This document shows positions 43,295 through 52,224 of a stretch of 64,000 nucleotides of DNA, piece after piece. Made by a program: the position numbers and the translations under genes. Origin of the DNA: Marinomonas maritima (GTDB taxonomy: Bacteria > Pseudomonadota > Gammaproteobacteria > Pseudomonadales > Marinomonadaceae); the NCBI RefSeq assembly GCF_024435075.2, contig NZ_JAMZEG020000002.1, positions 1,007,501-1,071,500 on the forward strand, written 5' to 3'. Position 1 is the stretch's first letter. Each line of letters opens with the position of its first letter. The notes beneath the pieces are model-generated. The model saw nothing but the letters and a program-made list of their open reading frames with translations, made no database searches and was not told the origin of the DNA.

Positions 43295-44395
43295 TTATGG
43301 ACGGTGCTCTAAAGACAAATATTCTTCAGATTGCATTTCCAACAATCGACTCACTGTGCGGTCATATTCGAACGCTAAACGCGTGCCTGTATAGATATCT
43401 GGAATCGACACTTCAGCCGAAATAATAACCTTCACATGACGATCATAAAACTCATCTACCAGGTTAATAAAGCGCCTTGCTAAATCATCCCGTGAAGCAT
43501 CCATTTGCGGCAGATTAGAAATAATAATTGTGGTATAGAGGCGAGCTATCTCGATGTAATCAACCTGGCTTCTTGGCCCATCGCATAACCCCTTAATATC
43601 AAACCAAGCAAGATCTTCACAACTGCGAACCAATGGAATATCACGCCCCTCTATTTCAACAGCACCACCTTCAACAACATGAGATGCATCTGATATTAGA
43701 CTCAAAAATCGATTATTCAACTCAATATTGGCTGCGTCACTTAATGGGTAATAATATAACTTCGCCTGTTTTAACGTTCTAAGACGATAATCTATACCAC
43801 CGTCCACATTCATCACCTTGGTATGTTTATTAACTAAAGCAATCGCGGGCAAAAAACGAGCACGCTGCAAACCATTTTTATACAAGCCATTAGGCTCAAT
43901 ATTAGAAGTTGCAACCAACGTTGTTCCGTTTTCAAACAGCACCTCAAGCAAGCCCGCTAAAATCATAGCATCGGTAATATCCGTGACGAAAAACTCGTCA
44001 AAACACAACACTTTCGCCTTAGAAGAAATATCTTTACCCACTATTTCAAGCGGGTTTTTCACGTTATGAAGCTTGCGCATTTCTTGGTGGACCATTTGCA
44101 TAAACCGATGAAAATGCAGACGCATTTTCTTTTCCATTGGCAAACAGTCGAAGAATGTATCCATTAGATAGGTCTTACCCCGACCCACACCACCCCAAAA
44201 ATACAAACCTTGCTCTACAGTCGGTACTTTCTTTTTTCGAAACCGATCAAAAAAACCATTTGAAGACTGACCTCCCTGATTTGCCACCAAACGATCGAAT
44301 AAATCCTGAAGCGCTTCTACCGCCTCTTCCTGAGCCGGATCGTAGTTAAAGTCTGCTCTTGTTAAATCTTGCTTGTAACGCGTAATGGGGGTCAT
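43295..44395 (-). CDS. zapE: cell division protein ZapE (AFG1-like ATPase)
   Basis: A 366-residue AAA-type ATPase. Walker A is FWGGVGRGKTYLMDTFF (about 67-83), Walker B VLCFDEFFVTDITDA, with a sensor-like ATSNIEPNGLYKNGLQRARFLPAI region. In E. coli ZapE acts on FtsZ rings under stress; mitochondrial relatives assist respiratory complexes. It diverges from zapG, as in E. coli where yhcB and zapE neighbour each other. Confidence 0.94.
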   Translation of the reverse strand: MTPITRYKQDLTRADFNYDPAQEEAVEALQDLFDRLVANQGGQSSNGFFDRFRKKKVPTVEQGLYFWGGVGRGKTYLMDTFFDCLPMEKKMRLHFHRFMQMVHQEMRKLHNVKNPLEIVGKDISSKAKVLCFDEFFVTDITDAMILAGLLEVLFENGTTLVATSNIEPNGLYKNGLQRARFLPAIALVNKHTKVMNVDGGIDYRLRTLKQAKLYYYPLSDAANIELNNRFLSLISDASHVVEGGAVEIEGRDIPLVRSCEDLAWFDIKGLCDGPRSQVDYIEIARLYTTIIISNLPQMDASRDDLARRFINLVDEFYDRHVKVIISAEVSIPDIYTGTRLAFEYDRTVSRLLEMQSEEYLSLEHRP

Positions 44396-44523
44396 CGTCG
44401 CTCTTTTGTTCGAATAAGTGAATTCTGACTATTCTAACAAATTGCATCTTAAACAACACCTATCAAGCTGTTATCGTAGGGACGATTTCGCTATAATGGA
44501 TTATCTGTTTTTTGGAGAAAGTC

Positions 44524-44976
44524 ATGAACTTAGAAGAATTCAATATCATCATCTTTATTACCGGCATTATTATTGGCTGCGTCGTCACATTAGCTCTCAA
44601 AAGCTACAAAGCAAGAAATAACAAACAGGCTTACTCAAGCTCAAGCATCATCACTATGAAATCACTACAACAAGAGCTAGACAGCAAGCAAGTCATTATT
44701 GATAACTTCTTTTCGGACAGCAACGAACACCTAATAGCTGTTGAGAAACGTTTGGCGGATCTAAGAAATTGCCTTGCTGATAATGCGAGTCAATCTAGCA
44801 ATATCAAAATAGAAAGTAGTTCAATCATCAGCAACGCTCAGACTCCTGACGCCCCTCCAGTAACTGAGCCACCAAGAGACTATGCTCTAAAAAATGATAA
44901 GCAACCAGGCATGCTTAGCGAAAACTTTGGCCTAGATGATAGACATACCGATTTAGAACCTAAACGTACTGTTTAA
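44524..44976 (+). CDS. zapG: ZapG/YhcB family (DUF1043) membrane protein
   Basis: A 150-residue inner-membrane protein with one N-terminal helix (IIIFITGIIIGCVVTLAL), a short coiled coil (QQELDSKQVIIDNFFSDSNEHLIAVEKRLADLR) and a disordered Pro/Ser-rich tail. That layout, and divergence from zapE, match DUF1043 (E. coli YhcB/ZapG), linked to envelope growth and division. GGAG precedes ATG 44524; an upstream TTG at 44512 is rejected. Confidence 0.85.
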   Translation: MNLEEFNIIIFITGIIIGCVVTLALKSYKARNNKQAYSSSSIITMKSLQQELDSKQVIIDNFFSDSNEHLIAVEKRLADLRNCLADNASQSSNIKIESSSIISNAQTPDAPPVTEPPRDYALKNDKQPGMLSENFGLDDRHTDLEPKRTV

Positions 44977-44980
44977 TTAA

Positions 44981-45010
44981 AAAACGGGCTTTAAAACTGC
45001 CCGTTTTTTT
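44981..45010 (+). terminator. terminator of zapG
   Basis: AAAACGGGC and GCCCGTTTT form a 9-bp stem with a loop of about 9 nt, followed by T residues, 5 bp after the stop codon. Confidence 0.9.
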
Positions 45011-45049
45011 ATGTCTTTACAGCCCATTTAGCTCTTTCAACCCCTTCAA

Positions 45050-45811
45050 TTAAGCAGGGTTGTCTATATCAATAAATACCGCATCTAGACCACACTCTTC
45101 CGATAAAAATGCCGCCATGGATTTAGCGCCAAAGCGCTCGGTTGCATGATGACCCGCCGCAATAAAATGAATCCCCATCTCACGCGCAATGTGAATTGTT
45201 TGCTCAGATACCTCTCCAGTGATATACACATCCGCACCAACATCGACTGCCTGCTCTATATACCCCTGAGCACCACCAGTGCAAAGTGCCACTCGGTGGA
45301 TCTTTCTATCGCCAACACACTCAAACAGCACGTCTCGCTCGACCGCTTTTTCTACCATAGACCGAAAAACACTAATGGACACTGGCTCACTTAACTCACC
45401 AACAATTCCAATGGACTCCTCGATTGCAACACCTGACTGCAATCCAGCTCTATTTAAGAGACCAATGGCATCAGCCAACCCTGCGTTGTTACCTAATACA
45501 GGATGCGCGTCTAGTGGTAGGTGATAACCATATAAATTGATGTCATGTTTAATCAACGCTGAAATGCGACGATATTTCATTCCAACAATCTGAGGAGTTT
45601 CATTTTTCCAAAAATAGCCATGGTGGACAAAGATTGCGTCGGCCTTATACTCAATCGCCGCATCAATAAGCGCCTGACAAGCCGTTACACCAGTAACAAC
45701 ACGACTGATTTCTTTTTTTCCTTCCACCTGCAAACCATTGGGCGCATAATCTTTAAAACGATTTGGACTCAACGTCTGATTAAGTAACAACTCAAATTCA
45801 CTACGTAGCAC
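45050..45811 (-). CDS. Nif3-like dinuclear metal-centre protein (YbgI family)
   Basis: A 253-residue protein of the NIF3/YbgI family, which forms hexameric rings with a two-metal site. Conserved parts are DYAPNGLQVEGKKEI, DAIFVHHGYFWKNE (two His metal ligands, about 64-65), YHLPLDAHPVLGNN and the C-terminal FIAAGHHATERFG (His and Glu ligands). Activity is unsettled; a GTP-cyclohydrolase-like role has been proposed for relatives. It starts with GTG 45811 preceded by GGGAG. Its start codon is 18 bp from the divergent protease gene. Confidence 0.92.
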   Translation of the reverse strand: MLRSEFELLLNQTLSPNRFKDYAPNGLQVEGKKEISRVVTGVTACQALIDAAIEYKADAIFVHHGYFWKNETPQIVGMKYRRISALIKHDINLYGYHLPLDAHPVLGNNAGLADAIGLLNRAGLQSGVAIEESIGIVGELSEPVSISVFRSMVEKAVERDVLFECVGDRKIHRVALCTGGAQGYIEQAVDVGADVYITGEVSEQTIHIAREMGIHFIAAGHHATERFGAKSMAAFLSEECGLDAVFIDIDNPA

Positions 45812-45829
45812 AACAACTCCCTAAGCCTT

Positions 45830-46882
45830 ATGATCCGAAAAAACTATTGTACACCCATCATTATCTCCGTTCTCGCAGGCACTTGCATAGGCCTAGCTGT
45901 ATTACTTATACAAGAGAAGCAAAATACGTCCAATTCGAGCTACTCCATACCAGTAAAAGTAGCGACACCCTCTGTTGTTAATATTTACACCCAAGTCGCC
46001 CAAAAAATAACACTAAGCAACCAAAAAGAATCCAAACACAGCATTAATTTAGGTTCCGGCGTCATCGCTACAAAAGATGGCTTTATACTCACCAACCATC
46101 ACGTTATTCAAAATGCACAGAGTATCGTCATTGCCCTTAACGATGGCAGACGTACCGAAGCAAAACTCATCGGCTCGGATCCATCAACCGATCTAGCCGT
46201 TTTAAAAATAAATCTACCTGATTTGCCCAACATTAGAATGGGCAACAGCAATAAAGTCTCTATTGGGGATCGTATACTGGCAATAGGTAATCCATTTGGA
46301 ATAGGTCAAACCGTCACAGCCGGCATCATTAGCGCCAAAGGCCGAAACAGCATAGGTCTTAATACTTACGAAAACTTCCTACAAACCGACGCAGCCATAA
46401 ACCCAGGCAATTCTGGCGGCGCTTTAGTCAACCTTAAAGGTGAACTTATTGGCATAAGCTCTGCAATTTACTCAAGTACGGGAGGCTCACAAGGAATAGG
46501 GTTTGCAACACCAGTCGATGACGCACTTGATGTGATGACAGCCATTATTAATAACGGAGAAGTAGTGCGAGGATATTTAGGGATGGACGCTCAAAAAATC
46601 ACAAAGTCATTGGCGAATAACTTATCACTGCCATCAAACCACGGATTACTTGTTAACGACATTACAAAGGAAAGCCCAGCAGAAAAAGCCGGCATAGAAG
46701 TGGGAGATATAATACTTGAAATCAACAACAACCCGAGTAAAGATCCGTTTCAAGTCAGGCGACTTATCGCGTCGCTAAAACCTGGTACCAACATTTCTCT
46801 TGTTGGCATTCGAGGGCAGCAATCCTACCAGACAGATATCATGCTAGAAAAACAACCCACGATGCAGCGTATTAATTATTAG
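45830..46882 (+). CDS. degS: DegS-like periplasmic serine endoprotease
   Basis: A 350-residue trypsin-like S1C protease anchored by one N-terminal helix (PIIISVLAGTCIGLAVLLI). The catalytic triad is His91 (LTNHHVI), Asp121 (STDLAVL) and Ser195 (GNSGGAL), followed by a single PDZ domain (GLLVNDITKESPAEKAGIEVGDIILEIN). One PDZ, the membrane anchor and a length near 350 favour DegS, the sensor protease that starts RseA cleavage in the sigmaE response, over DegP/DegQ with two PDZ domains. The rse genes are not in this window. Confidence 0.9.
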   Translation: MIRKNYCTPIIISVLAGTCIGLAVLLIQEKQNTSNSSYSIPVKVATPSVVNIYTQVAQKITLSNQKESKHSINLGSGVIATKDGFILTNHHVIQNAQSIVIALNDGRRTEAKLIGSDPSTDLAVLKINLPDLPNIRMGNSNKVSIGDRILAIGNPFGIGQTVTAGIISAKGRNSIGLNTYENFLQTDAAINPGNSGGALVNLKGELIGISSAIYSSTGGSQGIGFATPVDDALDVMTAIINNGEVVRGYLGMDAQKITKSLANNLSLPSNHGLLVNDITKESPAEKAGIEVGDIILEINNNPSKDPFQVRRLIASLKPGTNISLVGIRGQQSYQTDIMLEKQPTMQRINY

Positions 46883-46890
46883 CATCAACC

Positions 46891-47439
46891 CTAACGCTGA
46901 AGCTCAACCTGCTCTTTAAGGTTCTGCAAACTTCGCTCAAAGTTATTACCCGCAATATTATTTGCAAACATAGCAAGATAAGGGCTTAACAAGCCCGCAC
47001 TAAGATTTCCTTCAATGGTCCACGTCACAAGTGTCGACTCATTGCTTGATTGCAACGTTATTACGTTATGCACAATATTAACTTTAGGTTTGGGACGAAC
47101 ATCGAAGCGTATACGCTTTTCGGATAGCTCAATCACAGACAAAACACCTTGCTCCGGCACTTCGTCGTACGACAATGCAACTGAATCCCCTTCCTCTAAA
47201 GCGCCTTCAAATGGATCCACTTTACCTTTTTGAATGAACATCCAGTTTGGTAAACTATCGCCGTGAAACAGGTCGTTGTATATTTCATCACGAGGTGCGT
47301 CAATAAGCACACTCCGTTCTACGCGATAGTCTGTCGGCATAAAAAACCCGCCTATAACCAAAAGCAAGATAATCAGCGCCAAAATACGCGTCACCTTCCT
47401 TAATTTATAAAGAGCGGCAGGGTGAGACGTATTTTTCAC
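46891..47439 (-). CDS. SRPBCC-family membrane-anchored protein
   Basis: A 182-residue protein with one N-terminal helix (ILALIILLLVIGGFFMP) and a START/polyketide-cyclase-like (SRPBCC) domain: YRVERSVLIDAPRDEIYNDLFHGDSLPNW and later LVTWTIEGNLS. It starts with GTG 47439, two bases after the hisD stop codon, so it is the last gene of the murA-hisG-hisD unit. It converges with degS 8 bp away. Function unknown. Confidence 0.8.
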   Translation of the reverse strand: MKNTSHPAALYKLRKVTRILALIILLLVIGGFFMPTDYRVERSVLIDAPRDEIYNDLFHGDSLPNWMFIQKGKVDPFEGALEEGDSVALSYDEVPEQGVLSVIELSEKRIRFDVRPKPKVNIVHNVITLQSSNESTLVTWTIEGNLSAGLLSPYLAMFANNIAGNNFERSLQNLKEQVELQR

Positions 47440-47441
47440 GA

Positions 47442-48752
47442 TTAAGAGTCCTTCAAAATTCGGTATTCTGCTGACATAGCATGAGCCTCTAAAGACTCAC
47501 CGCGGGCCAACGGAGAAGCAATTTTCGCCAACTCACTCGCCCCTTCAGGTGAGCAGTAAATTAACGAACTGCGTTTTTGGAAATCATAAACACCCAGTGG
47601 AGATGAAAACCTTGCCGTACCGGACGTAGGCAAAACATGATTCGGCCCAGCACAATAGTCACCTAAAGCCTCAGGCGTATGTCTGCCCATAAAAATCGCC
47701 CCAGCGTGACGAATTTTTTCAACCCATTTCTCTGGCTCATCAATTGATAACTCAAGATGTTCAGCCGCAACAATGTTCGCAATATCCATGGCTTCATCCA
47801 TGTCTTTAACATGAATAAACGCACCCCGCCCCTCTAGAGAAGCCTTGATAATATCCTTACGGCTCTGAGTATCGATCAAGCGCTCCATCGCGGTTTTTAC
47901 ATTTTGTATGAAAACCAAATCTGGAGAAATTAAAATAGATTGGGCATCTTCATCATGTTCAGCCTGAGAGAATAAATCCATCGCAATCCAATCAGGATCT
48001 GTCTTTCCATCGCACACAACTAAGATTTCAGAAGGACCAGCAATCATATCGATGCCAACAACGCCAAAAACCATTTTCTTAGCCGTTGCTACATAAATAT
48101 TACCCGGACCAACAATTTTATCCACCTTAGGAACTGTCTCGGTACCATATGCCAAAGCAGCAACCGCCTGAGCACCACCGATCGTGAAAACACGATCGAC
48201 ACCCGCAATATAAGCAGCCGCCAAGACAATGTCATTTACAAAACCATCCGGCGTTGGCACCACCATGATAATTTCACCAACACCCGCCACTTTAGCTGGC
48301 ATAACATTCATCAACACAGAAGAGGGATAAGCCGCTTTGCCACCGGGCACATAAACACCAACCCGATCCAAAGGCGTAACTTTTTGACCTAGTATCGTGC
48401 CACTCTCTTCTTGATACTGCCAAGAAGGCTGTTTTTGACGCTCATGGTAATCATAAACTCGCTTTGCCGCCGCCTCTAGACTAGCGACTAACTCAGGGCT
48501 GACCCGACCTTTAGCAAGAGCAAGCTCTTCACGCGATATTTCCAGTTCAGATGAGGAAACCACGTGACGACGATCAAAGCGATTAGTGAACTCAATAACC
48601 GCATCATCACCTTTCAAACGAACTTGCTCAACAATGTCCGCCACTGTTTTCTGCACTCGCGCATCGGACACGGAGTCCCACGCAAGTAGCGAGTCTAACT
48701 CTGAACGAAAATCATCAGAGCTTGACGAAAATTCTCGTATAGTAAGGTTCAA
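47442..48752 (-). CDS. hisD: histidinol dehydrogenase
   Basis: A 436-residue zinc enzyme for the last two steps of histidine synthesis. Motifs: GVYVPGGKAAYPSSVLMNVMPAKVAGV, KIVGPGNIYVATAKK, GIDMIAGPSEILVV, FSQAEHDEDAQSILI (zinc-binding Gln/His), AAEHLELS and the late GPNHVLPTSGTARFSSPLGVYDF. The start is TTG 48752, directly after the hisG stop, with GAGGG 7 nt upstream. It lies downstream of hisG, separate from the rest of a his operon. Confidence 0.96.
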   Translation of the reverse strand: MNLTIREFSSSSDDFRSELDSLLAWDSVSDARVQKTVADIVEQVRLKGDDAVIEFTNRFDRRHVVSSSELEISREELALAKGRVSPELVASLEAAAKRVYDYHERQKQPSWQYQEESGTILGQKVTPLDRVGVYVPGGKAAYPSSVLMNVMPAKVAGVGEIIMVVPTPDGFVNDIVLAAAYIAGVDRVFTIGGAQAVAALAYGTETVPKVDKIVGPGNIYVATAKKMVFGVVGIDMIAGPSEILVVCDGKTDPDWIAMDLFSQAEHDEDAQSILISPDLVFIQNVKTAMERLIDTQSRKDIIKASLEGRGAFIHVKDMDEAMDIANIVAAEHLELSIDEPEKWVEKIRHAGAIFMGRHTPEALGDYCAGPNHVLPTSGTARFSSPLGVYDFQKRSSLIYCSPEGASELAKIASPLARGESLEAHAMSAEYRILKDS

Positions 48753-49397
48753 TTATTTACCCTCGCTGTCTTCAACCGCACACCTTATCATTTCTAAGAT
48801 CGGCTCAATTTCAGAGTACTTTGTTTTATAAGCGGCTTTATTCACCACCAAACGTGTACTGATCGGTGCGATTAACTCTCGCGCTTCAAGACCATTTGCT
48901 TTTAAGGTATTACCTGTATCAACAATATCAACAATGAGATCTGCTAAGCCCATAATAGGCGCAAGCTCCATCGCACCATATAGCTTGATGACATCAGCCT
49001 GAATACCCTGCTCAGCAAAATACGCTTTGGCGGTTTTTATAAATTTAGAAGCCACTTTTAAGCGTCTATTTGGCAAAGGCTGCCCAACAACACCGGCCGT
49101 CATCAAGCGACATTTTGCAATTTTCAGATCCAGCAGTTCGTAAAGGTTTTTCGTCGATGCTTCCATCAAAACGTCTTTGCCTGCGACACCAAAATCCGCC
49201 ACACCATGATCAACATAAGTCGGAACATCTGTCGCGCGCAAAATCACCAACTTGATATGCTCATGGTTGGTGTCGAAAATCAGCTTTCGACTTTTGCTAA
49301 TGTCTTCAACTGGAACAATATTGGCTTTTTCTAAAAGCGGTAAAGTCTCACCAAGAATGCGCCCTTTCGATAGCGCAATCGTCAAAGTTCTACTCAT
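48753..49397 (-). CDS. hisG: ATP phosphoribosyltransferase, short form (HisG-S)
   Basis: A 214-residue catalytic subunit for the first step of histidine synthesis. It has LTIALSKGRILGETLPLLEKA, RATDVPTYVDHGVADFGVAGKD and the PRPP loop LIVDIVDTGNTLKANGL. It lacks the C-terminal ACT-like regulatory domain of the E. coli-type long form. Short HisG needs the partner HisZ for activity and feedback control; hisZ is not in the window. It sits between murA and hisD. Confidence 0.96.
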   Translation of the reverse strand: MSRTLTIALSKGRILGETLPLLEKANIVPVEDISKSRKLIFDTNHEHIKLVILRATDVPTYVDHGVADFGVAGKDVLMEASTKNLYELLDLKIAKCRLMTAGVVGQPLPNRRLKVASKFIKTAKAYFAEQGIQADVIKLYGAMELAPIMGLADLIVDIVDTGNTLKANGLEARELIAPISTRLVVNKAAYKTKYSEIEPILEMIRCAVEDSEGK

Positions 49398-49398
49398 A

Positions 49399-50661
49399 TT
49401 AATTTAAAACCCGTGAAATTTTCGCACCCAATGAACCGAATTTCTCTTCAATACACTCATAACCACGATCGATGTGATAGATGCGATCTATCTTCGTATC
49501 GCCTTCTGCCACTAACGCAGAAAGCACCAAACTTGCAGACGCACGTAGATCTGTTGCCATTACTGGCGCACCTTTCAAACGTTCGATGCCACGAACAATA
49601 GCCGTATTCCCTGTCACTTCGATGTCAGCTCCCATGCGAAGCATTTCGTCTACGTGCATAAAGCGGTTTTCAAAAATATTTTCAATCACTCGCCCAACAC
49701 CGTTCGCGATTGAATTCAAAGCAACAAACTGCGCTTGCATGTCTGTCGGGAATGCAGGGTATGGTGCAGTGCTAATATTTACAGCTTCTGGACGACGCCC
49801 TTCCATATCCACTTCAATCCAATCGTCCCCGCAAGTCACTTTTGCACCGGCTTCTTCTAACTTAGAAAGTACCGCTTCAAGCGATTTTACATTGGTATCA
49901 ACAACTTTCACTTTACCGCCAGTGATTGCAGCTGCAACCAAGAAAGTACCTGTTTCAATACGATCAGGCATAACAGGGTAAGTCGTGCCATGCAAAGCCT
50001 CTACGCCATCAATGATAATCGTATCTGTGCCATGGCCGGTGATCTTCGCACCCATAGAGATCAGACATTCAGCCAAATCAACCACTTCAGGTTCGCGCGC
50101 TGAGTTCTCTAAAATAGTCTGACCATCAGCTAAGGTGGCGGCCATTAATAAATTCTCAGTCCCCGTCACAGTGACCTTATCAAAGAAAATACGCGCTCCC
50201 TTTAGACGACCATCAACACTAGCAACAATATCGCCACCCTCAACCGCAATTTTTGCTCCCATAGCTTCCAAGCCACGAAGATGCAAATCTACTGGTCGAC
50301 TACCAATCGCGCAGCCACCAGGAAGCGAAACAACCGCTCGACCAAAATGACTAACCAATGGGCCTAAAACAAGAATAGATGCACGCATCGTCTTAACAAG
50401 ATCATATGGTGCTTCGCAGTTATTGAGTGTCGACACATCCAACTGAACACTCATTTTTTCATCGACAACAACACCGCAACCCATAGAGCCAAGCAACTCT
50501 AGCATGGTGGTAATATCATGTAAGTGAGGCAAGTTTTTAATCGTGATCAATTCTTTTGTCAACAATGTTGCCGCTAAAATTGGCAATGCTGCATTTTTCG
50601 CGCCTGAAGCACGAACCACACCGTTAAGTCGAGTGCCACCAGTAATCAGAAGCTTATCCAT
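49399..50661 (-). CDS. murA: UDP-N-acetylglucosamine 1-carboxyvinyltransferase MurA
   Basis: A 420-residue cytosolic enzyme that starts peptidoglycan synthesis by adding enolpyruvate from PEP. The catalytic and fosfomycin-binding Cys is present at residue 117 in LPGGCAIGSRPVDLHL. SGAKNAALPILAA near the start and the second-domain DLRASASLVLSALVAEG are typical. It lies 24 bp after ibaG and one base before hisG, forming ibaG-murA-hisG-hisD. Confidence 0.97.
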   Translation of the reverse strand: MDKLLITGGTRLNGVVRASGAKNAALPILAATLLTKELITIKNLPHLHDITTMLELLGSMGCGVVVDEKMSVQLDVSTLNNCEAPYDLVKTMRASILVLGPLVSHFGRAVVSLPGGCAIGSRPVDLHLRGLEAMGAKIAVEGGDIVASVDGRLKGARIFFDKVTVTGTENLLMAATLADGQTILENSAREPEVVDLAECLISMGAKITGHGTDTIIIDGVEALHGTTYPVMPDRIETGTFLVAAAITGGKVKVVDTNVKSLEAVLSKLEEAGAKVTCGDDWIEVDMEGRRPEAVNISTAPYPAFPTDMQAQFVALNSIANGVGRVIENIFENRFMHVDEMLRMGADIEVTGNTAIVRGIERLKGAPVMATDLRASASLVLSALVAEGDTKIDRIYHIDRGYECIEEKFGSLGAKISRVLN

Positions 50662-50685
50662 ATTATTAATCTCTTATAATCGCTT

Positions 50686-50922
50686 TTATAGCGTATTTTT
50701 TTGTTCTGGCGTGTAGGTCTTCATTGTAACAGCGTGAATTGCACCGCTCGCAATGGACTCTTGAAGATGTGAATACACAAGTTGCTGCCTCTTAACTGTA
50801 GAAAGGCCTTCAAATTCACTTGTAACCACAACCACTTGAAAATTACAGCCTTCACCCTGTGCAATGACTTCGCAATGAGGGATAGAGGATTCTAAAAGTG
50901 CTTTAACTTCACTTGCGTTCAC
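50686..50922 (-). CDS. ibaG: BolA-family protein IbaG
   Basis: A 78-residue BolA-like protein (YrbA), thought to work with monothiol glutaredoxin in iron-sulfur and acid-stress physiology. It has VKALLESSIPHCEVIAQGEGCNFQVVVVTSEFEGLSTVKRQQLVY and the conserved C-terminal IHAVTMKTYTPEQ, with His as a potential cluster ligand. The start is GTG 50922 with GGAG upstream. Position before murA identifies it as IbaG and not BolA itself. Confidence 0.92.
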   Translation of the reverse strand: MNASEVKALLESSIPHCEVIAQGEGCNFQVVVVTSEFEGLSTVKRQQLVYSHLQESIASGAIHAVTMKTYTPEQKNTL

Positions 50923-51000
50923 AGTCGCTCCAATGGATATAATTTATTTGGTTACCTTTATTCTACCTTAGTAGAGCCAACTTCTTAATACTTCTAAGTC

Positions 51001-51048
51001 TATCTCTGAATAAAAACCACTTGTTTTCTAAGATTTTATTCAGGGATA
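51001..51048. repeat. 15-bp-arm inverted repeat in the ibaG-mlaC gap
   Basis: TATCTCTGAATAAAA (51001-51015) and TTTTATTCAGGGATA (51034-51048) are complementary apart from one G-T pair, separated by 18 nt. It lies between the mlaC terminator and ibaG, where mlaB is found in E. coli. It might be a mobile-element scar, an RNA hairpin or an ibaG operator. Confidence 0.5.
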
Positions 51049-51072
51049 GACAATACACGAAGCTTAAAATGC

Positions 51073-51107
51073 AAAAAATCCAAATTCATTGAATGAATTT
51101 GGATTTT
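51073..51107 (-). terminator. terminator of the mla operon
   Basis: AAAATCCAAATTCATT and AATGAATTTGGATTTT are perfect 16-bp arms. On the minus strand the stem runs into TTTTTT. It lies 30 bp after mlaC and cuts the mla operon off from ibaG-murA. Confidence 0.9.
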
Positions 51108-51137
51108 ATTGTGCAAAATATGCGCTCAATTATAAAA

Positions 51138-51755
51138 TTAAGACTCTTTAGCTAACGACGCTCTCCAAGCAGAAATAGCAGATTCTATATCATTTCCATT
51201 CTGCTCCATCATAACGGCAAATTGCTTACGAAATGTTAAGCCAAAATTAATATTATTAATCACAATGTTGCTCAACAGCCAACTCCCCGATTTAGATTGC
51301 TCCATGTAAAAAGTAATATTGAGCATACCACCCGATTCCATTTGAAAATCTACATCTACCTTTGTTTCTTTTCCTCTACCTTGAGGACCCAAAGGTAAAA
51401 CGTTAATTCGATCTGCATCAAGTTCGAGCAGCGATCTTCCGTAGGTTTTTAGTAAGGTGTCCTTGGTAACATTTGCAAAGCGAGTACGCTGCTCAGGTGA
51501 CGCCCTTCGATAATACTTCCCCATCACTTTTTTGGAGAAATCATCAAAGTCCACCACATTTGCCAAAATCTTATTCACTCTCGATTCTAGCAAGGAAGGA
51601 TCTTTAGCCAATAATTCTTTGTCAGCGACAATATCATTGCGAAACGCCTCAACGACGTTGATGACGGCATCTCTTGCCTCATCTGCGTTAGACCATGTTA
51701 GGCTAGAGCCAAACAAAGCAAACACACACAAAACACTCGTTAAAATCTTAGACAT
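51138..51755 (-). CDS. mlaC: phospholipid-binding protein MlaC
   Basis: A 205-residue periplasmic carrier that ferries phospholipid between the outer-membrane MlaA complex and the MlaFEDB importer. The signal peptide ends SNA (residue 24). The mature protein shows NKILANVVDFDDFSKKVMGKYYRRASPEQRTRF and WLLSNIVINNINFGLTFRKQFA, typical of the family (Ttg2D). It follows mlaD by 3 bp and ends the operon. Confidence 0.93.
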   Translation of the reverse strand: MSKILTSVLCVFALFGSSLTWSNADEARDAVINVVEAFRNDIVADKELLAKDPSLLESRVNKILANVVDFDDFSKKVMGKYYRRASPEQRTRFANVTKDTLLKTYGRSLLELDADRINVLPLGPQGRGKETKVDVDFQMESGGMLNITFYMEQSKSGSWLLSNIVINNINFGLTFRKQFAVMMEQNGNDIESAISAWRASLAKES

Positions 51756-51758
51756 GTA

Positions 51759-52223
51759 TTATTTCTCCGAGTCGCCGCTATTAAACAAAAACTGACTAAT
51801 CAAAGTCTCCAATACCAGCGCAGATTGAGTGTCATACATTTCACTGCCATTTTTAAGCACTTCTTCATCAGCACCAATAGAAATACCTAAATATTTTTCA
51901 CCCAATAGCCCGCTGGTCAACACCGCAATAGAACTATCAGTAGGAATGTTATCAACGTCCGAGTGTATATTCATGGTAACCAACGCCATAAACAATTCTT
52001 TATCAAACACGATGGACTCAACACTACCCACTTCAACGCCAGCAATAGACACCTTAGCTCGGCTCGTCAATCCAGCAATATCATCAAATCGTGCCACCAC
52101 TTGGTACGCATCTTTCTTACTTGAAAAAGCAAGACCACTTACCTGCACCGCTAAATAAACAAGAGCCGCAACACCCAATACAATAAAACATCCGACCAAT
52201 AACTCTGCGCGCTTACTTCTCAT
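51759..52223 (-). CDS. mlaD: MCE-domain lipid transport protein MlaD
   Basis: A 154-residue inner-membrane-anchored protein. It has one N-terminal helix (LLVGCFIVLGVAALVYLAVQV) and one MCE domain (ARFDDIAGLTSRAKVSIAGVEVGSVESIVFD, VLTSGLLGEKYLGISIG). It forms the hexameric periplasmic ring on MlaFE. ATG 52223 replaces a TTG 15 bp upstream. It begins one base outside the mlaE stop. Confidence 0.94.
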   Translation of the reverse strand: MRSKRAELLVGCFIVLGVAALVYLAVQVSGLAFSSKKDAYQVVARFDDIAGLTSRAKVSIAGVEVGSVESIVFDKELFMALVTMNIHSDVDNIPTDSSIAVLTSGLLGEKYLGISIGADEEVLKNGSEMYDTQSALVLETLISQFLFNSGDSEK

Positions 52224-52224
52224 T

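Noticed and set aside
49481..49981. 166-codon frame antisense to murA
   Set aside because: Ser/Thr/Pro-rich pattern typical of an antisense shadow; MurA on the other strand is certain.
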